Below are positions 37,515-46,149 of a stretch of 64,000 nt of DNA, piece by piece. The position numbers were made by a program, and so were the translations under genes. The stretch lies in contig NZ_FNHZ01000001.1 of NCBI RefSeq assembly GCF_900103815.1, positions 124,001 through 188,000 on the forward strand, given 5' to 3'. The DNA comes from Lachnospira pectinoschiza (GTDB taxonomy: Bacteria > Bacillota > Clostridia > Lachnospirales > Lachnospiraceae). The notes under the pieces were generated by a model that worked only from the letters and a program-made list of their open reading frames with translations, was not told the origin of the DNA and made no database searches. Each line of letters begins with the position of its first letter. The first letter of the stretch is position 1.

Positions 37515-38171
37515 ATGATTAAAGCAGTAATTTTTGATATGGATGGGGTTATGATTGATACAGAACGTCAGTCAAACCTTGGATGGCAATGGGCTGCAGG
37601 GCAAAAGGGCATTGAGCTTCCTAATTGGCTTATGGATGAATTTAAGGGAGCTTCGCCTAGTGATAGCGCTCTTAAGTTTAAGGAATATTTTGGCGATAGA
37701 GCCGATTTCTGGGAATTGAGAGAATTAAGAAGTCAGTTTGTCTATAAGCTTAGAGAGACGGAAGGGGTTCCTGTAAAAAAGGGACTTTTTGAGCTTCTAG
37801 ATTATATTAAGGAGTCTGGGCTTAAGTGTGCAGTTGCAACATCCACTAGAAGAGAGTCAGCTTATAAGAGCTTAACAACTATTGGAGCTTATGATTATCT
37901 TGATGGAATTGCTTATGGTGATGAGATCAAGCATAGTAAGCCGGCACCTGATATTTTCTTAAAGGCAGCAGGCCTTCTTGATACTAAGCCGGAAGAGTGC
38001 GTGGTAATTGAGGATAGTATCAATGGAATTAAGGCAGGGCATGCCGCTAATATGAAGGTGGTGCATGTGCCAGATACTATTATGATTAAAGATGACATTA
38101 AGGAACTTTGCTATAGTATTAAAGAAGACTTAAGCCAGGTGATTGATGTTATAAAAGAGCTTAATAATTAG
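37515..38171 (+). CDS. HAD-superfamily phosphatase/phosphoglucomutase-like
   Basis: 218 residues from ATG 37515. HAD motif I is FDMDGVMIDTE, motif II VATSTRR, motif III with Lys in KHSKPAPDIFL, motif IV VVIEDSINGIKAG. The cap and motifs resemble beta-phosphoglucomutase and related sugar phosphatases. Exact substrate unknown. It follows uvrA by 22 bp and may be cotranscribed. Confidence 0.9.
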   Translation: MIKAVIFDMDGVMIDTERQSNLGWQWAAGQKGIELPNWLMDEFKGASPSDSALKFKEYFGDRADFWELRELRSQFVYKLRETEGVPVKKGLFELLDYIKESGLKCAVATSTRRESAYKSLTTIGAYDYLDGIAYGDEIKHSKPAPDIFLKAAGLLDTKPEECVVIEDSINGIKAGHAANMKVVHVPDTIMIKDDIKELCYSIKEDLSQVIDVIKELNN

Positions 38172-38220
38172 TTTTACAATAATTTAATAAATATAAACCG
38201 GGGCATTGGTACATATAAAG

Positions 38221-38255
38221 AAGAGTAGAATTAAGATTTTCTTAATTCTACTCTT
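38221..38255. terminator. Bidirectional terminator
   Basis: 16-bp perfect stem AAGAGTAGAATTAAGA / TCTTAATTCTACTCTT with TTT loop, between the convergent HAD and alarmone-synthetase genes. Confidence 0.85.
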
Positions 38256-38280
38256 TGCGTTGTGCTATAGTGTTAATAAT

Positions 38281-39024
38281 CTATCCCTTATTCTTGCTGC
38301 CCTCAATCATGTCTCTTACAGCCTGCATTCTTCTATCTAAGTCAGCACTTAGAGAAGCGCATTCGTAAAGCTCGTTAGAAGTAAGAGTAAGCATAACTGG
38401 ATCCATGTCCTTTTTGTAGCGCATCTTGTGATCAAGGTTAGCCCAGAATTCCATGGCAATTGTACGGAGCTGAACTTCAACCTTCATGAAGCGCTTTTCA
38501 TTTTCAAGGAAAATAGGTGTCTCAATAATTAAGTGAAGACTTCTATATCCGTTGCTTTTTGGCTCTTTAATGTAATCCTTTCTTTGTAATAAACGGACAT
38601 CGTCCTGTTGCAAAAGGCAGTCCGCAAGAAAATATACATCATCTACAAAGGAGCAAACCACACGAACACCGGCCACGTCATACATATTCTCTTCGATGGA
38701 CTTAAGTCCTAGTGGTATATTTTTACGACGAAGCTTTTCTGCAATACTTTGTGGTGACTTAAGTCTTGTAGAAATTGATGAAATTGGATTTCTTTCATGG
38801 TCTAGTGAAAATTGCTCGTTTAAGACCTTGAATTTAGTCTCCACCTCAAGCATGGCACATTTATAATTAGCAAGCATCTGCTGTGTTTCTTTAAAAATTT
38901 TCTCAAGTTCGGATAGTGGAATTTCCCCATCGCTAACCATTCTAGCAATTTGCTTGGCATTGTATTCATCACTTACTTTGCTGTAAGCTGAGTTGCTGTA
39001 TAAATTGTTCGCATTAATATCCAT
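38281..39024 (-). CDS. Small alarmone synthetase (RelQ-like GTP pyrophosphokinase)
   Basis: 247 residues with a single RelA/SpoT synthetase domain: AGVRVVCSFVDDVYFLA, EPKSNGYRSLHLIIETPIF and VQLRTIAMEFWANLDHKMRYK. No HD hydrolase, TGS or ACT part, so a stand-alone (p)ppGpp/pGpp synthetase like RelQ. A GGAGG lies 15 bases before the ATG, unusually far. Opposite orientation to both neighbours. Confidence 0.9.
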   Translation of the reverse strand: MDINANNLYSNSAYSKVSDEYNAKQIARMVSDGEIPLSELEKIFKETQQMLANYKCAMLEVETKFKVLNEQFSLDHERNPISSISTRLKSPQSIAEKLRRKNIPLGLKSIEENMYDVAGVRVVCSFVDDVYFLADCLLQQDDVRLLQRKDYIKEPKSNGYRSLHLIIETPIFLENEKRFMKVEVQLRTIAMEFWANLDHKMRYKKDMDPVMLTLTSNELYECASLSADLDRRMQAVRDMIEGSKNKG

Positions 39025-39217
39025 ATCGCTTTAGTAAAACCTCCAATGTATTTCTATTAAGTAAATTATAACATTAATTATCTGTTAGTTGTTAGAATTT
39101 ACTATGAACTTTATTATTTTATAATAAGTGTAAAAATTATTGCTTTGCGTTATAATATTAGTTGATAATTTTATATCTGAAATGTATAATAAAAAGACGT
39201 CATTTTGATGGTAATTG

Positions 39218-39234
39218 GAAAATGTTACATTTTC
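39218..39234. promoter_or_regulatory. 17-bp perfect palindrome GAAAATGTTACATTTTC (copy 2)
   Basis: Perfect dyad 36 bases before the guaA start, identical to the copy at 2806. Its position suggests an operator or short 5'-UTR hairpin, but no regulator is known. Confidence 0.45.
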
Positions 39235-39269
39235 TAATTCATATAGATTAAGAATAGGAGGACAATTAA

Positions 39270-40811
39270 TTGAACAGCGAGTTAGTATTAGTACTTGATT
39301 TCGGTGGACAGTATAATCAGCTTATAGCAAGACGTGTACGTGAGTGCAATGTATACGCAGAAGTTATCCCTTATACTACTAAGTTAGAGGATATAATCGC
39401 AAGAAAGCCAAAGGGTATCATTTTTACAGGTGGTCCTAATAGTGTTTATGAGGAAGAATCACCAAGTTATGATAAGGCTATCATGGAAGCAGGTATACCT
39501 ATTCTTGGTATCTGTTATGGTTCACAGCTTATGGCTCATAAGCTTGGTGGTCAGGTTTTAACTGCACCAGTTAGTGAATATGGTAAGACAGAGGTAGAAG
39601 TAGATGTTAATTCTAAGTTATTTGACGGCGTTAGCCCTAAGACAATAACTTGGATGAGTCATACAGATTACATTGCTAAGGCTCCAGAGGGCTTTAAGGT
39701 AATCGGTCATACTCCAAACTGCCCAGTTGCAGCAATGGAGAATGAAGATGAGAAGTTATATGCAGTTCAGTTCCATCCAGAGGTTATGCACTCTGTTGAG
39801 GGACAGAAGATGATTAGAAACTTCTTATATAATGTTTGTGAATGTAGCGGTGATTGGAAGATGGATTCTTTCGTTGAAACTACAATCAAGCAGATTCGTG
39901 AGAAGGTAGGCGACGGTAAGGTTTTACTTGCTCTATCAGGTGGTGTTGATTCATCTGTTGCAGCTGGTTTACTTGCTCGTGCTATTGGAAAGCAGCTTAC
40001 ATGCGTATTCGTAGATCACGGTCTTTTAAGAAAAAATGAAGGCGATGAGGTTGAGGCTGTATTTGGTCCTAATGGTAATTTCGACCTTAACTTTATTCGT
40101 GTTAACGCTCAGGAGCGTTATTATAGCAAGCTTGCTGGTGTTACAGAACCAGAGGCTAAGCGTAAGATTATTGGTGAAGAGTTCATTAGAGTCTTCGAAG
40201 AAGAAGCTAAGAAGATTGGTGCTGTTGATTTCCTTGCACAGGGAACTATTTATCCAGATGTTATTGAATCAGGTCTTGGTAAGTCAGCAGTAATTAAGTC
40301 TCACCACAACGTTGGTGGTCTTCCTGATTTCGTTGATTTCAAAGAAATCATTGAACCACTTCGTATGTTATTTAAGGATGAGGTTCGTAAGGCTGGTCTT
40401 GAACTTGGTCTTCCAGAAAATCTCGTATTCCGTCAGCCATTCCCAGGACCTGGTCTTGGAATTAGAATTATCGGTGAAGTAACAGCTGAGAAGGTTAAGA
40501 TCGTTCAGGATGCTGATTATATTTACAGAGAAGAACTTGCTAAGGCTGGCGTTGACAAGAATCTTGGTCAGTACTTCGCAGCACTTACTAACATGCGTTC
40601 AGTAGGTGTTATGGGTGATGGCAGAACTTATGATTATGCTATTGCACTTCGTGCCGTTATGACATCAGATTTCATGACAGCTGATTGTGCTCAGATTCCT
40701 TGGGATGTATTAACTAAGGTAGCTAACAGAATTGTTAACGAAGTTAAGGGTGTAAACCGTGTAATGTATGATTGCACAAGTAAACCACCAGCTACTATTG
40801 AGTTTGAGTAA
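39270..40811 (+). CDS. guaA: GMP synthase (glutamine-hydrolysing)
   Basis: 513 residues. Class I glutamine amidotransferase (~1-190; [10 protein letters not shown] nucleophile Cys, QFHPEV), ATP-PPase (~195-385; [15 protein letters not shown]) and dimerisation domain ending KPPATIEFE. It converts XMP to GMP. The start is TTG at 39270, placed 7 bases after AGGAGGAC; no ATG fits. No purine riboswitch core was seen upstream. Confidence 0.97.
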   Translation: MNSELVLVLDFGGQYNQLIARRVRECNVYAEVIPYTTKLEDIIARKPKGIIFTGGPNSVYEEESPSYDKAIMEAGIPILGICYGSQLMAHKLGGQVLTAPVSEYGKTEVEVDVNSKLFDGVSPKTITWMSHTDYIAKAPEGFKVIGHTPNCPVAAMENEDEKLYAVQFHPEVMHSVEGQKMIRNFLYNVCECSGDWKMDSFVETTIKQIREKVGDGKVLLALSGGVDSSVAAGLLARAIGKQLTCVFVDHGLLRKNEGDEVEAVFGPNGNFDLNFIRVNAQERYYSKLAGVTEPEAKRKIIGEEFIRVFEEEAKKIGAVDFLAQGTIYPDVIESGLGKSAVIKSHHNVGGLPDFVDFKEIIEPLRMLFKDEVRKAGLELGLPENLVFRQPFPGPGLGIRIIGEVTAEKVKIVQDADYIYREELAKAGVDKNLGQYFAALTNMRSVGVMGDGRTYDYAIALRAVMTSDFMTADCAQIPWDVLTKVANRIVNEVKGVNRVMYDCTSKPPATIEFE

Positions 40812-40882
40812 TAACGTAATGAAAATGTAGTCTGACAATGCTACACTTAATAAAAATTTTTTGACTAGAAAGGAGCGCATAA

Positions 40883-40978
40883 ATGTCCTGGAAAACAGTA
40901 AATTTAAAGCTTAAAAAAGGTGCTATTTTTGCTGCTGACGGGGATAGTGCGCTCTTTTTTAGGAATTTAAGCGATTGA
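40883..40978 (+). CDS. Possible leader peptide ORF (31 residues)
   Basis: ATG follows AAAGGAGCGCATAA, a near-ideal ribosome site. The peptide MSWKTVNLKLKKGAIFAADG... is not recognised. GAGCGCA (40873) can pair with TGCGCTC (40948), followed by TTTTTT. Its end overlaps the -35 of the promoter for the exporter gene. Could be a remnant. Confidence 0.3.
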   Translation: MSWKTVNLKLKKGAIFAADGDSALFFRNLSD

Positions 40979-41017
40979 TGACGCGACATATACAGTTATA
41001 ATGTACCTTTGTATATG
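40975..41017 (+). promoter_or_regulatory. Promoter and dyad operator of the MFS gene
   Basis: -35 TTGATG (40975-40980), 16-bp spacer, -10 TATAAT (40997-41002). The -10 lies inside a dyad CATATACA (40987-40994) / TGTATATG (41010-41017), a likely repressor site. Confidence 0.55.
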
Positions 41018-41033
41018 CTAAAAAGATTACACT

Positions 41034-41074
41034 ATCTCCTTAATTTTTATGAAAAATATTAAGGAGATTTTTTT
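41034..41074 (+). promoter_or_regulatory. Attenuator-like hairpin covering the MFS ribosome site
   Basis: ATCTCCTTAAT (41034-41044) pairs with ATTAAGGAGAT (41058-41068), then seven T run up to the ATG at 41075. The 3' arm is the Shine-Dalgarno site (AAGGAG, 41061-41066). The hairpin would both terminate transcription and hide the ribosome site. Confidence 0.65.
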
Positions 41075-42241
41075 ATGAGTAAAAATAATATACAAACAAT
41101 GAACAATACAGAAATAGAAACAGTAGACAATACAATAGTAAAGGACACATGTAAGAAAATATCAAAAGCACGTGGGCAAATAAAAAAGCTATATTTACTT
41201 GATGGAGTAGGGGCCATGATGATTGCGGGAGCATCCTGGGTGGCACTTCTTGCTGCAAGGGGATATTCGACTGTTGAAATTGGATTCATTGAAAGCATAT
41301 TTCATGTTGCAAGCATGATTTTTGAGGTGCCATCGGGAGCACTGGCGGATGTTTTTGGAAGAAAGAAAATCATGGTGGCAAGTAGCGTGATGGCAATTAT
41401 TTCTTCACTTATCATGGTGCTTTCAGATTCATTTTTTACAATTGCACTTGCAATGATTACAAGTGCTTTTAGCTATAATCTTGCATCGGGGACACGAGAA
41501 GCCCTGGCCTACGATAGCTTAAAAGACGCCGGTATAGAGAATGAGTATGATAAATTTGCCTCAAACGATATGATGATTTATGAGGTGACAAGCTCAGCTG
41601 CTACACTTTTAGCAGGCGTCGCATTAATGCTTGGATATAAAAAGGCCTATATTATAGATGCTTTAGTTGGACTGCTTGCAGTTATTGTGGCAAGTTCTCT
41701 CATGGAAATCAAAACAGAAATACACAAGGAAACTAGCATAAGAAAACGCTTTAAAGAGGTAGTCGCTAGCAGCATCGAATTCATAAGAGAGAATCGTAGA
41801 GCAAGACTTATAATTGTTTTTAATGCGCTGATTGGAGCCGTTGATATTCTTATACTGTTTTTCCTGCAGGCGAAATTGCCTGAGATGGGGTTAGGCACAA
41901 TCCTTCTTGGTCCTGCTCTTTTTGGCATGGGACTAGGCGCCGCGGTCGGGGCAAAGGCTATTGAATTTTTTCCTGATGTGCGTTATAGAAATATTTGTAT
42001 TTTTAGCTTTGTCGGTGTGGTGATAGCTTTTTCATCGATGTTTATACATAATGTAATTGCCATGATTATCGGAGGATTCATTGGCGCATTTGCGGATGAT
42101 TTTTTAGAGGTTCGCACTGATGTTGTTTTAAACAATATGATTCCATCCAACCAGAGAGCGACTTTGATGTCGATTAATTCCTTTACATTTTCAGTGGTAA
42201 TGATAATTTTGTCACCGATATTTGGCTGGTTGTTTTCATAG
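41075..42241 (+). CDS. MFS transporter, probable drug or metabolite exporter
   Basis: 388 residues, ~12 spans. MFS motif A-like loop GALADVFGRKKIMV (~85-98) and the pattern of two six-span halves. A polar N-terminal tail of ~30 residues precedes span 1. Many such proteins export drugs; the substrate is unknown. The control region (dyad operator and hairpin) indicates inducible expression. Confidence 0.85.
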   Translation: MSKNNIQTMNNTEIETVDNTIVKDTCKKISKARGQIKKLYLLDGVGAMMIAGASWVALLAARGYSTVEIGFIESIFHVASMIFEVPSGALADVFGRKKIMVASSVMAIISSLIMVLSDSFFTIALAMITSAFSYNLASGTREALAYDSLKDAGIENEYDKFASNDMMIYEVTSSAATLLAGVALMLGYKKAYIIDALVGLLAVIVASSLMEIKTEIHKETSIRKRFKEVVASSIEFIRENRRARLIIVFNALIGAVDILILFFLQAKLPEMGLGTILLGPALFGMGLGAAVGAKAIEFFPDVRYRNICIFSFVGVVIAFSSMFIHNVIAMIIGGFIGAFADDFLEVRTDVVLNNMIPSNQRATLMSINSFTFSVVMIILSPIFGWLFS

Positions 42242-42368
42242 AGAATTAGAAATAATATATGGAGTTAAGAAATGGACAGAGAGAATTATTAGGTATATAA
42301 TAAGATACATATGTGAATTATTTCATAAAGCAGCAGAATTTGTTAGACAGAATTCAGTATAAATATTC

Positions 42369-42411
42369 AAAGCTACTATATGTGCGAGAGCCATATAGTA
42401 GCTTTTTGTTT
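42369..42411 (+). terminator. Terminator after the MFS gene
   Basis: 14-bp perfect stem AAAGCTACTATATG / CATATAGTAGCTTT, 9-base loop, then TTGTTTT. It ends only 13 bases before the next gene, whose ribosome site AGGAG follows directly. Confidence 0.85.
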
Positions 42412-42423
42412 TAGGAGAAAAGT

Positions 42424-43089
42424 ATGATAATAAAAAATTTAAGTGTAAAACGTGGAAAACACACAATTTTAAAAAATATTAATTTAGAGATAAAAAAACA
42501 GGATAGTATAATTGGAATTTTTGGTCCAAATGGAGCAGGAAAGACAACATTGCTTAGTGTGTTAGCAGGAATTATAAATAAATACGAAGGAAGTATAGAG
42601 GGATTAAATAAGGAAAATTTTTCATTCCTTCCTGATAAACCATATATATATAAAGATTTAAAGCTGAAAAATGTATTGAGTTATTTTGATGGAGAGTACA
42701 GTAGTTTTAATGTGCAGAAGGCAAGAAGACTACTCAATGATTTAGGATTAGATGAAAATATGCGTATTATCGATTGTTCAAAAGGAATGCTTGAGCAGAT
42801 ACATATGATAATGAGTATTAGTCGAGAGGTTGATTATTATTTCTTTGATGAACCATTAGCAGCTGTAGATCCATTAACTAGAGATAGGCTTATGGAGATA
42901 ATTGAAAAAGAAAAAAAGCCGGGAAGTATAGTTCTTATAAGTACACATCTTATCAGTGACGTTGAACAACTTTTTACAGATGTAATTATGATAAAAAATG
43001 GAGAAATAATACTGTATGATAGTGTCGAAAAATTGAAAAAGGAATCTGGAGAAGGATTGGAAACTTTATTTAAGGAGAGGCTAAGATAG
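42424..43089 (+). CDS. ABC transporter ATPase
   Basis: 221 residues. Walker A GPNGAGKTT, Walker B YYFFDEPLAAVDP, H-loop ISTHL. The signature is degenerate (CSKGMLEQ in place of LSGGQ). Small ATPase of the bacteriocin/drug exporter type; the permease is the next gene (1-base gap). Codon use is more A-rich than in the core genes. Confidence 0.88.
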   Translation: MIIKNLSVKRGKHTILKNINLEIKKQDSIIGIFGPNGAGKTTLLSVLAGIINKYEGSIEGLNKENFSFLPDKPYIYKDLKLKNVLSYFDGEYSSFNVQKARRLLNDLGLDENMRIIDCSKGMLEQIHMIMSISREVDYYFFDEPLAAVDPLTRDRLMEIIEKEKKPGSIVLISTHLISDVEQLFTDVIMIKNGEIILYDSVEKLKKESGEGLETLFKERLR

Positions 43090-43090
43090 T

Positions 43091-43858
43091 ATGAATATAT
43101 ATAGACTTGAAATGTTCAAAAAACGTTATTTAATGGGAGCAATAATTGTAATTGAAATATTATTAGATGTGTTGGAATTATTGAATGTTATACATGTTGA
43201 AAATGGTGTTGATACAATTTATTCATTTTGGCAAATGTTATCCTGGATATTTATAGTGGGATATTGTATATGGGATTATTATGGATATTTTTACCTTTGT
43301 AACGATACAATGCTGTTACTAAGTCCAAGATCAAAATATGAAATACTTAAGAAAAAGGGTGTTATTTATTTTGGATTTATGATGTTATATTTTACGCTAG
43401 GATTAGTAAGATATTTAGCATTAAATCAGTTTAGTATGTCATTAAAGATGAAGATTTGCGGAATTTATTTTATTAGTAAAATTGTGGCAGTAATTTCATT
43501 CTTATTTTTATTAATTTTTTTGTTGCAGCTAATCAAAAATATTGATAACAAGTTCTTAGCCCTTCTTACGTTGTTAATAATAGGTGGAGTGATAGTAGGT
43601 TTAGAAGCATATTTTTTATGTGCCAACATAACTTCTAATAGTGACATCACATGGATAATCGGCGTGGTCGATGGAAAAAAAGGAATAAATAGTTATGCAT
43701 GTATTTTACCAATCTCTTTTATAAATGAAAATGAAGGAAATGTGGTAGAATCATTTTACATTATTACTGTTTATGCAAATATTTTAATTGGGTTTGTTTC
43801 TTATGTTTTGTCGAAGATTATGTATAAAACTAAGAAGTATAATTATGTAGCTTTATAA
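43091..43858 (+). CDS. ABC exporter membrane subunit
   Basis: 255 residues, about six spans, no recognised motif. It starts one base after the ATPase stop and lacks a solute-binding partner, so it is probably the permease of a small two-gene exporter (inference). Confidence 0.75.
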   Translation: MNIYRLEMFKKRYLMGAIIVIEILLDVLELLNVIHVENGVDTIYSFWQMLSWIFIVGYCIWDYYGYFYLCNDTMLLLSPRSKYEILKKKGVIYFGFMMLYFTLGLVRYLALNQFSMSLKMKICGIYFISKIVAVISFLFLLIFLLQLIKNIDNKFLALLTLLIIGGVIVGLEAYFLCANITSNSDITWIIGVVDGKKGINSYACILPISFINENEGNVVESFYIITVYANILIGFVSYVLSKIMYKTKKYNYVAL

Positions 43859-44054
43859 AATGGTTAATCATGTCCATAAAATGTTTACCAAAACAACAAA
43901 ATAGTTGTGGATTAGGTGGAATAATTAGAAAAGATATACCTTATATACTGCATATTAGACTCTATAGATTCAATATATAGTAGTCGGTATAGAGATGAAG
44001 TAACGGGTAAGTAGTTCCATGCGGTTTGCAAGTGTATAGAAAACCACTAATATC

Positions 44055-44090
44055 AAGGGCTGAGAGCGTTCGTTCCCGGCCCTTTTTGTA
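44055..44090 (+). terminator. Terminator-like hairpin
   Basis: AAGGGC ... GCCCTTTTT with imperfect inner pairing GAGAGCG/CGTTC. Confidence 0.55.
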
Positions 44091-44125
44091 TGGTGATTTT
44101 AAAATGATTCTATAAAACTTGTTTT

Positions 44126-44375
44126 AAACCACATATTGCGTGGACTCACATTACATGATATAATTAGAAAAACGCAATGCGAGGAGTATGTTATGGATAT
44201 TGCAAAGGTGATAAGAGAACTACGCGAAAGTGTAAATATGAATCGAAAAGAGTTTTCGGAACATACGGGAATCCCAGTTCGAACACTGGAAGATTGGGAA
44301 GCAGGAAGACGCACCCCTCCGGAGTATATTCCAAGACTTATAGCATATCAACTGAAATATGAAGAATTAGTGAGG
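44126..44375 (+). repeat. HTH module, copy 1 (direct repeat with 47865-48114)
   Basis: About 250 bp including the operator, promoter and HTH gene, with ~90% identity to the second copy and identical internal spacing (AAACC to ATG is 67 bases in both). Confidence 0.85.
44135..44178 (+). promoter_or_regulatory. Autoregulatory operator-promoter of HTH gene 1
   Basis: ATTGCGT (44135-44141) and ACGCAAT (44172-44178) are inverted half-sites. TTGCGT is also the -35, with a 17-bp spacer and -10 TATAAT (44159-44164). The same arrangement occurs at 47874. Confidence 0.7.
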
Positions 44376-44396
44376 GGTAAAGATGGCAAAGAATAA
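44193..44396 (+). CDS. Small HTH regulator, copy 1
   Basis: 67 residues from ATG 44193 (GAGGAG upstream). XRE-like HTH: KVIRELRESVNMNRKEFSEH then TGIPVRTLEDWEAGRRTPPE. Probably binds the ATTGCGT inverted repeat over its own promoter. Its end overlaps the KilA-N gene by 14 bp, so the two are translationally coupled. Residues 1-62 differ from copy 2 at one position (Ile3/Thr3). Confidence 0.85.
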   Translation: MDIAKVIRELRESVNMNRKEFSEHTGIPVRTLEDWEAGRRTPPEYIPRLIAYQLKYEELVRGKDGKE

Positions 44397-45115
44397 GATT
44401 ATTACTGTACAAGATGTGCCAATAACTGTTTCTATATCGGATGAGCAGGATTATATTTGCATTACGGATATGGCAGCGGCAAAATCTAATGATTCAAGAG
44501 CAGCAGATGTTATACGAAATTGGTTGCGAAACCGTTCTACATTAGAGTTTTTAGCTACTTGGGAGGAAATCTATAATCCCAATTTTAAAGTGTTCGAATC
44601 TGAACACTTTAAAAAGGATGTTGGTCTAGTAACATTTACACAGTCCGGTCTTTAAATTGTATTTAATTAAGGAGTTTCAGCGATTAAAGACGCAGGAAAA
44701 TGACATTCAAAAAATAGAATGGAATGCAAAACGTTTTTTGTCGAAGAATAATTATTTGATTCAAACGGATGCAGTAAAGAACTATATTATTCCGTCTTGC
44801 AATTATCGAGATGACTTAAGATGGTTACCATATGCAGAGGAAGGCGATCTTCTCAATGTAGCATTATTCGGTTTTACAGCGAAGGATTGGAGAAACGCAA
44901 ATCCGGATTTGGCAAAGAATAGTAATGTTCGAGATTATGCGACAATTAATGAACTTACGGTTCTTTCGAATCTTGAAACTCATAATGCACATATGATTCG
45001 AGAAGGAAAAACAAAAGAAGAAAGATTTACTGCTTTAAAAGAGATTGCAGAATATCAGCTTCGAATTCTAAAAGAGGCTCAGCATATTAGTAACAGAATT
45101 GAAAAAAATGATTAG
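44383..45115 (+). pseudogene. KilA-N domain protein, internal deletion and frameshift
   Basis: The N-terminal 90 residues (ITVQDVPITVSISDEQDYICITDMAA ... in short: a KilA-N DNA-binding domain) stop at ~44655. The C-terminal part resumes in another frame with FKLYLIKEFQRLK at ~44651 and runs to 45115. In full-length relatives a block of about 45-55 residues lies between FTQSG and KLYLIKEF, so it has been deleted here. KilA-N domains occur in phage antirepressors. It is preceded by, and coupled to, the HTH gene. Confidence 0.8.
44583..44614. repeat. Intragenic inverted repeat in the KilA-N gene
   Basis: 13-bp perfect arms TTTTAAAGTGTTC / GAACACTTTAAAA, 6-base loop; codons ~68-77 of the gene. 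Confidence 0.85.
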
Positions 45116-45121
45116 GTTAAC

Positions 45122-45139
45122 CCCCTCGAATTCGAGGGG
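45122..45139. terminator. 18-bp perfect palindrome after the KilA-N gene
   Basis: CCCCTCGAATTCGAGGGG, 6 bases after the KilA-N stop. No U tract, so it may be a weak terminator or a protein site. Confidence 0.5.
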
Positions 45140-45192
45140 TTACAAATAACTAGAGATAGAGAATAAGCTTTAGACTAGAAGGAGATACTTGG

Positions 45193-45229
45193 CAGCTGAA
45201 ATATGAATAATTAGTGAGGGTTAATAATG
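45193..45229 (+). pseudogene. Remnant of a third HTH module (3' end only)
   Basis: About 33 of 38 bases match the end of HTH gene 1 (its QLKYE codons) and the junction to the next ATG. A stop replaces the Glu codon in the middle. It stands before the DinD-like gene exactly as HTH 1 stands before KilA-N. Confidence 0.7.
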
Positions 45230-45746
45230 GAACTAAAAGCAAGTGAGTATAAGAGATTTGAGGACATTAAGCGTGTAAGAGATGATGGGACCGAGTATTG
45301 GAGTGCCAGAGAACTTGCACCGGTATTAGAGTATTCTAAATGGGAGAATTTTCATAAAGTAATAAAAAGAGCAATGATTTCTTGTGAAAACTCAGGACGC
45401 AGTATTCTTGACCAATTTCCTGAGGTCAGGAATTTGGTTGAAGGTGGCGGACCATTTTAATCAACTTGACGAGGATAGACGACGATTAGTTGTACGAGGA
45501 GACATAAAGCAGTGGAATCAGCTACTTGTAGAGACGGCGCATGATGTAGGAGTTATATCAAATGAGGAGTTTGCGATTTTTCAAAATGCGGGATATATGG
45601 GGTTGTATGGAGGCCTTGATGTTGATGATATTCATAAGCGAAAAAAACTTGAAGTAGGGCAGAAGATTCTTGATTATATGGGCAGTACCGAATTGATTGC
45701 CAATTTATACTATTATTTCCGCGACTGTAAATATCATCTTATTTAA
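45227..45746 (+). pseudogene. DinD-like protein, internal deletion, frameshift and lost C-terminus
   Basis: The first ~73 residues (FEDIKRVRDDGTEYWSAREL ... then ISCENSG and DQFPEVRN) match the DinD N-terminus, then stop at 45460. The second piece in another frame (~45440-45746) holds ADHFNQLDEDRRRL, NAGYMGLYGGLD and DYMGSTELIANL of DinD. About 55 residues between them are missing relative to E. coli DinD, and the end is replaced by unrelated codons after ELIANL. DinD inhibits RecA filament functions in E. coli (family knowledge); this copy is dead. Confidence 0.8.
45412..45437. repeat. Intragenic inverted repeat in the DinD-like gene
   Basis: CCAATTTCCTGA / TCAGGAATTTGG, 11 of 12 bp, 2-base loop; codons ~62-70. 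The internal deletion starts within about 20 bases of it. Confidence 0.75.
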
Positions 45747-45888
45747 ACAAGGTATAAAAGTGGATGAGCTATGGCTTGCAGTCGGAGTTGTTGTTTTAGT
45801 GCAGTGTACGGCACCATTGATAGAGTATGTGATTGTAGAAAAAGGATTGAAACGTAAGTTTGACATGAATGGAAATATACGAAAATAG
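45697..45888 (+). pseudogene. C-terminal fragment of an unrecognised membrane protein
   Basis: Open frame with IISATVNIILF and LWLAVGVVVLVQCTAPLIEY spans and a basic end EKGLKRKFDMNGNIRK. No start signal; the frame begins at the break in the DinD-like gene, so a deletion has joined the two. Confidence 0.45.
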
Positions 45889-45963
45889 CTCAAGGATTTG
45901 GAACTATGGAGATGGAATAGACCTGAAGAGGTTTAGATGTTGGTATAACAAATTAAGTATTTT

Positions 45964-46010
45964 CAAGGCTTGGAATCATGTTAAGAAAACATGATTTCAG
46001 GCCTTTTTTG
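45964..46010 (+). terminator. Terminator
   Basis: AAGGC.TG.GAATCATGTT pairs with AACATGATT..CAGGCCTT, then TTTTTTG. Confidence 0.75.
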
Positions 46011-46149
46011 TTGATATTGTTCGTTACAATGTATAAAATATATAGTAAGAAATTCTGTATATGCGACTAATATTCTGATATTCGGAAGCATAAATGAAAT
46101 AGATTACAGATTTTATCTGAACAAAGAGTATTTGATGAGGAGGGTATAT

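Larger units (their letters stand above)
43859..44192. other. Intergenic region, 334 bp
   Basis: Left part has no recognised feature. A terminator-like stem lies at 44055 and the HTH operator/promoter at 44135-44178. This is the left edge of the accessory island. Confidence 0.4.

Noticed and set aside
39025..39269. Purine riboswitch upstream of guaA
   Set aside because: No conserved junction bases or three-stem layout could be found; only the 17-bp palindrome stands out.
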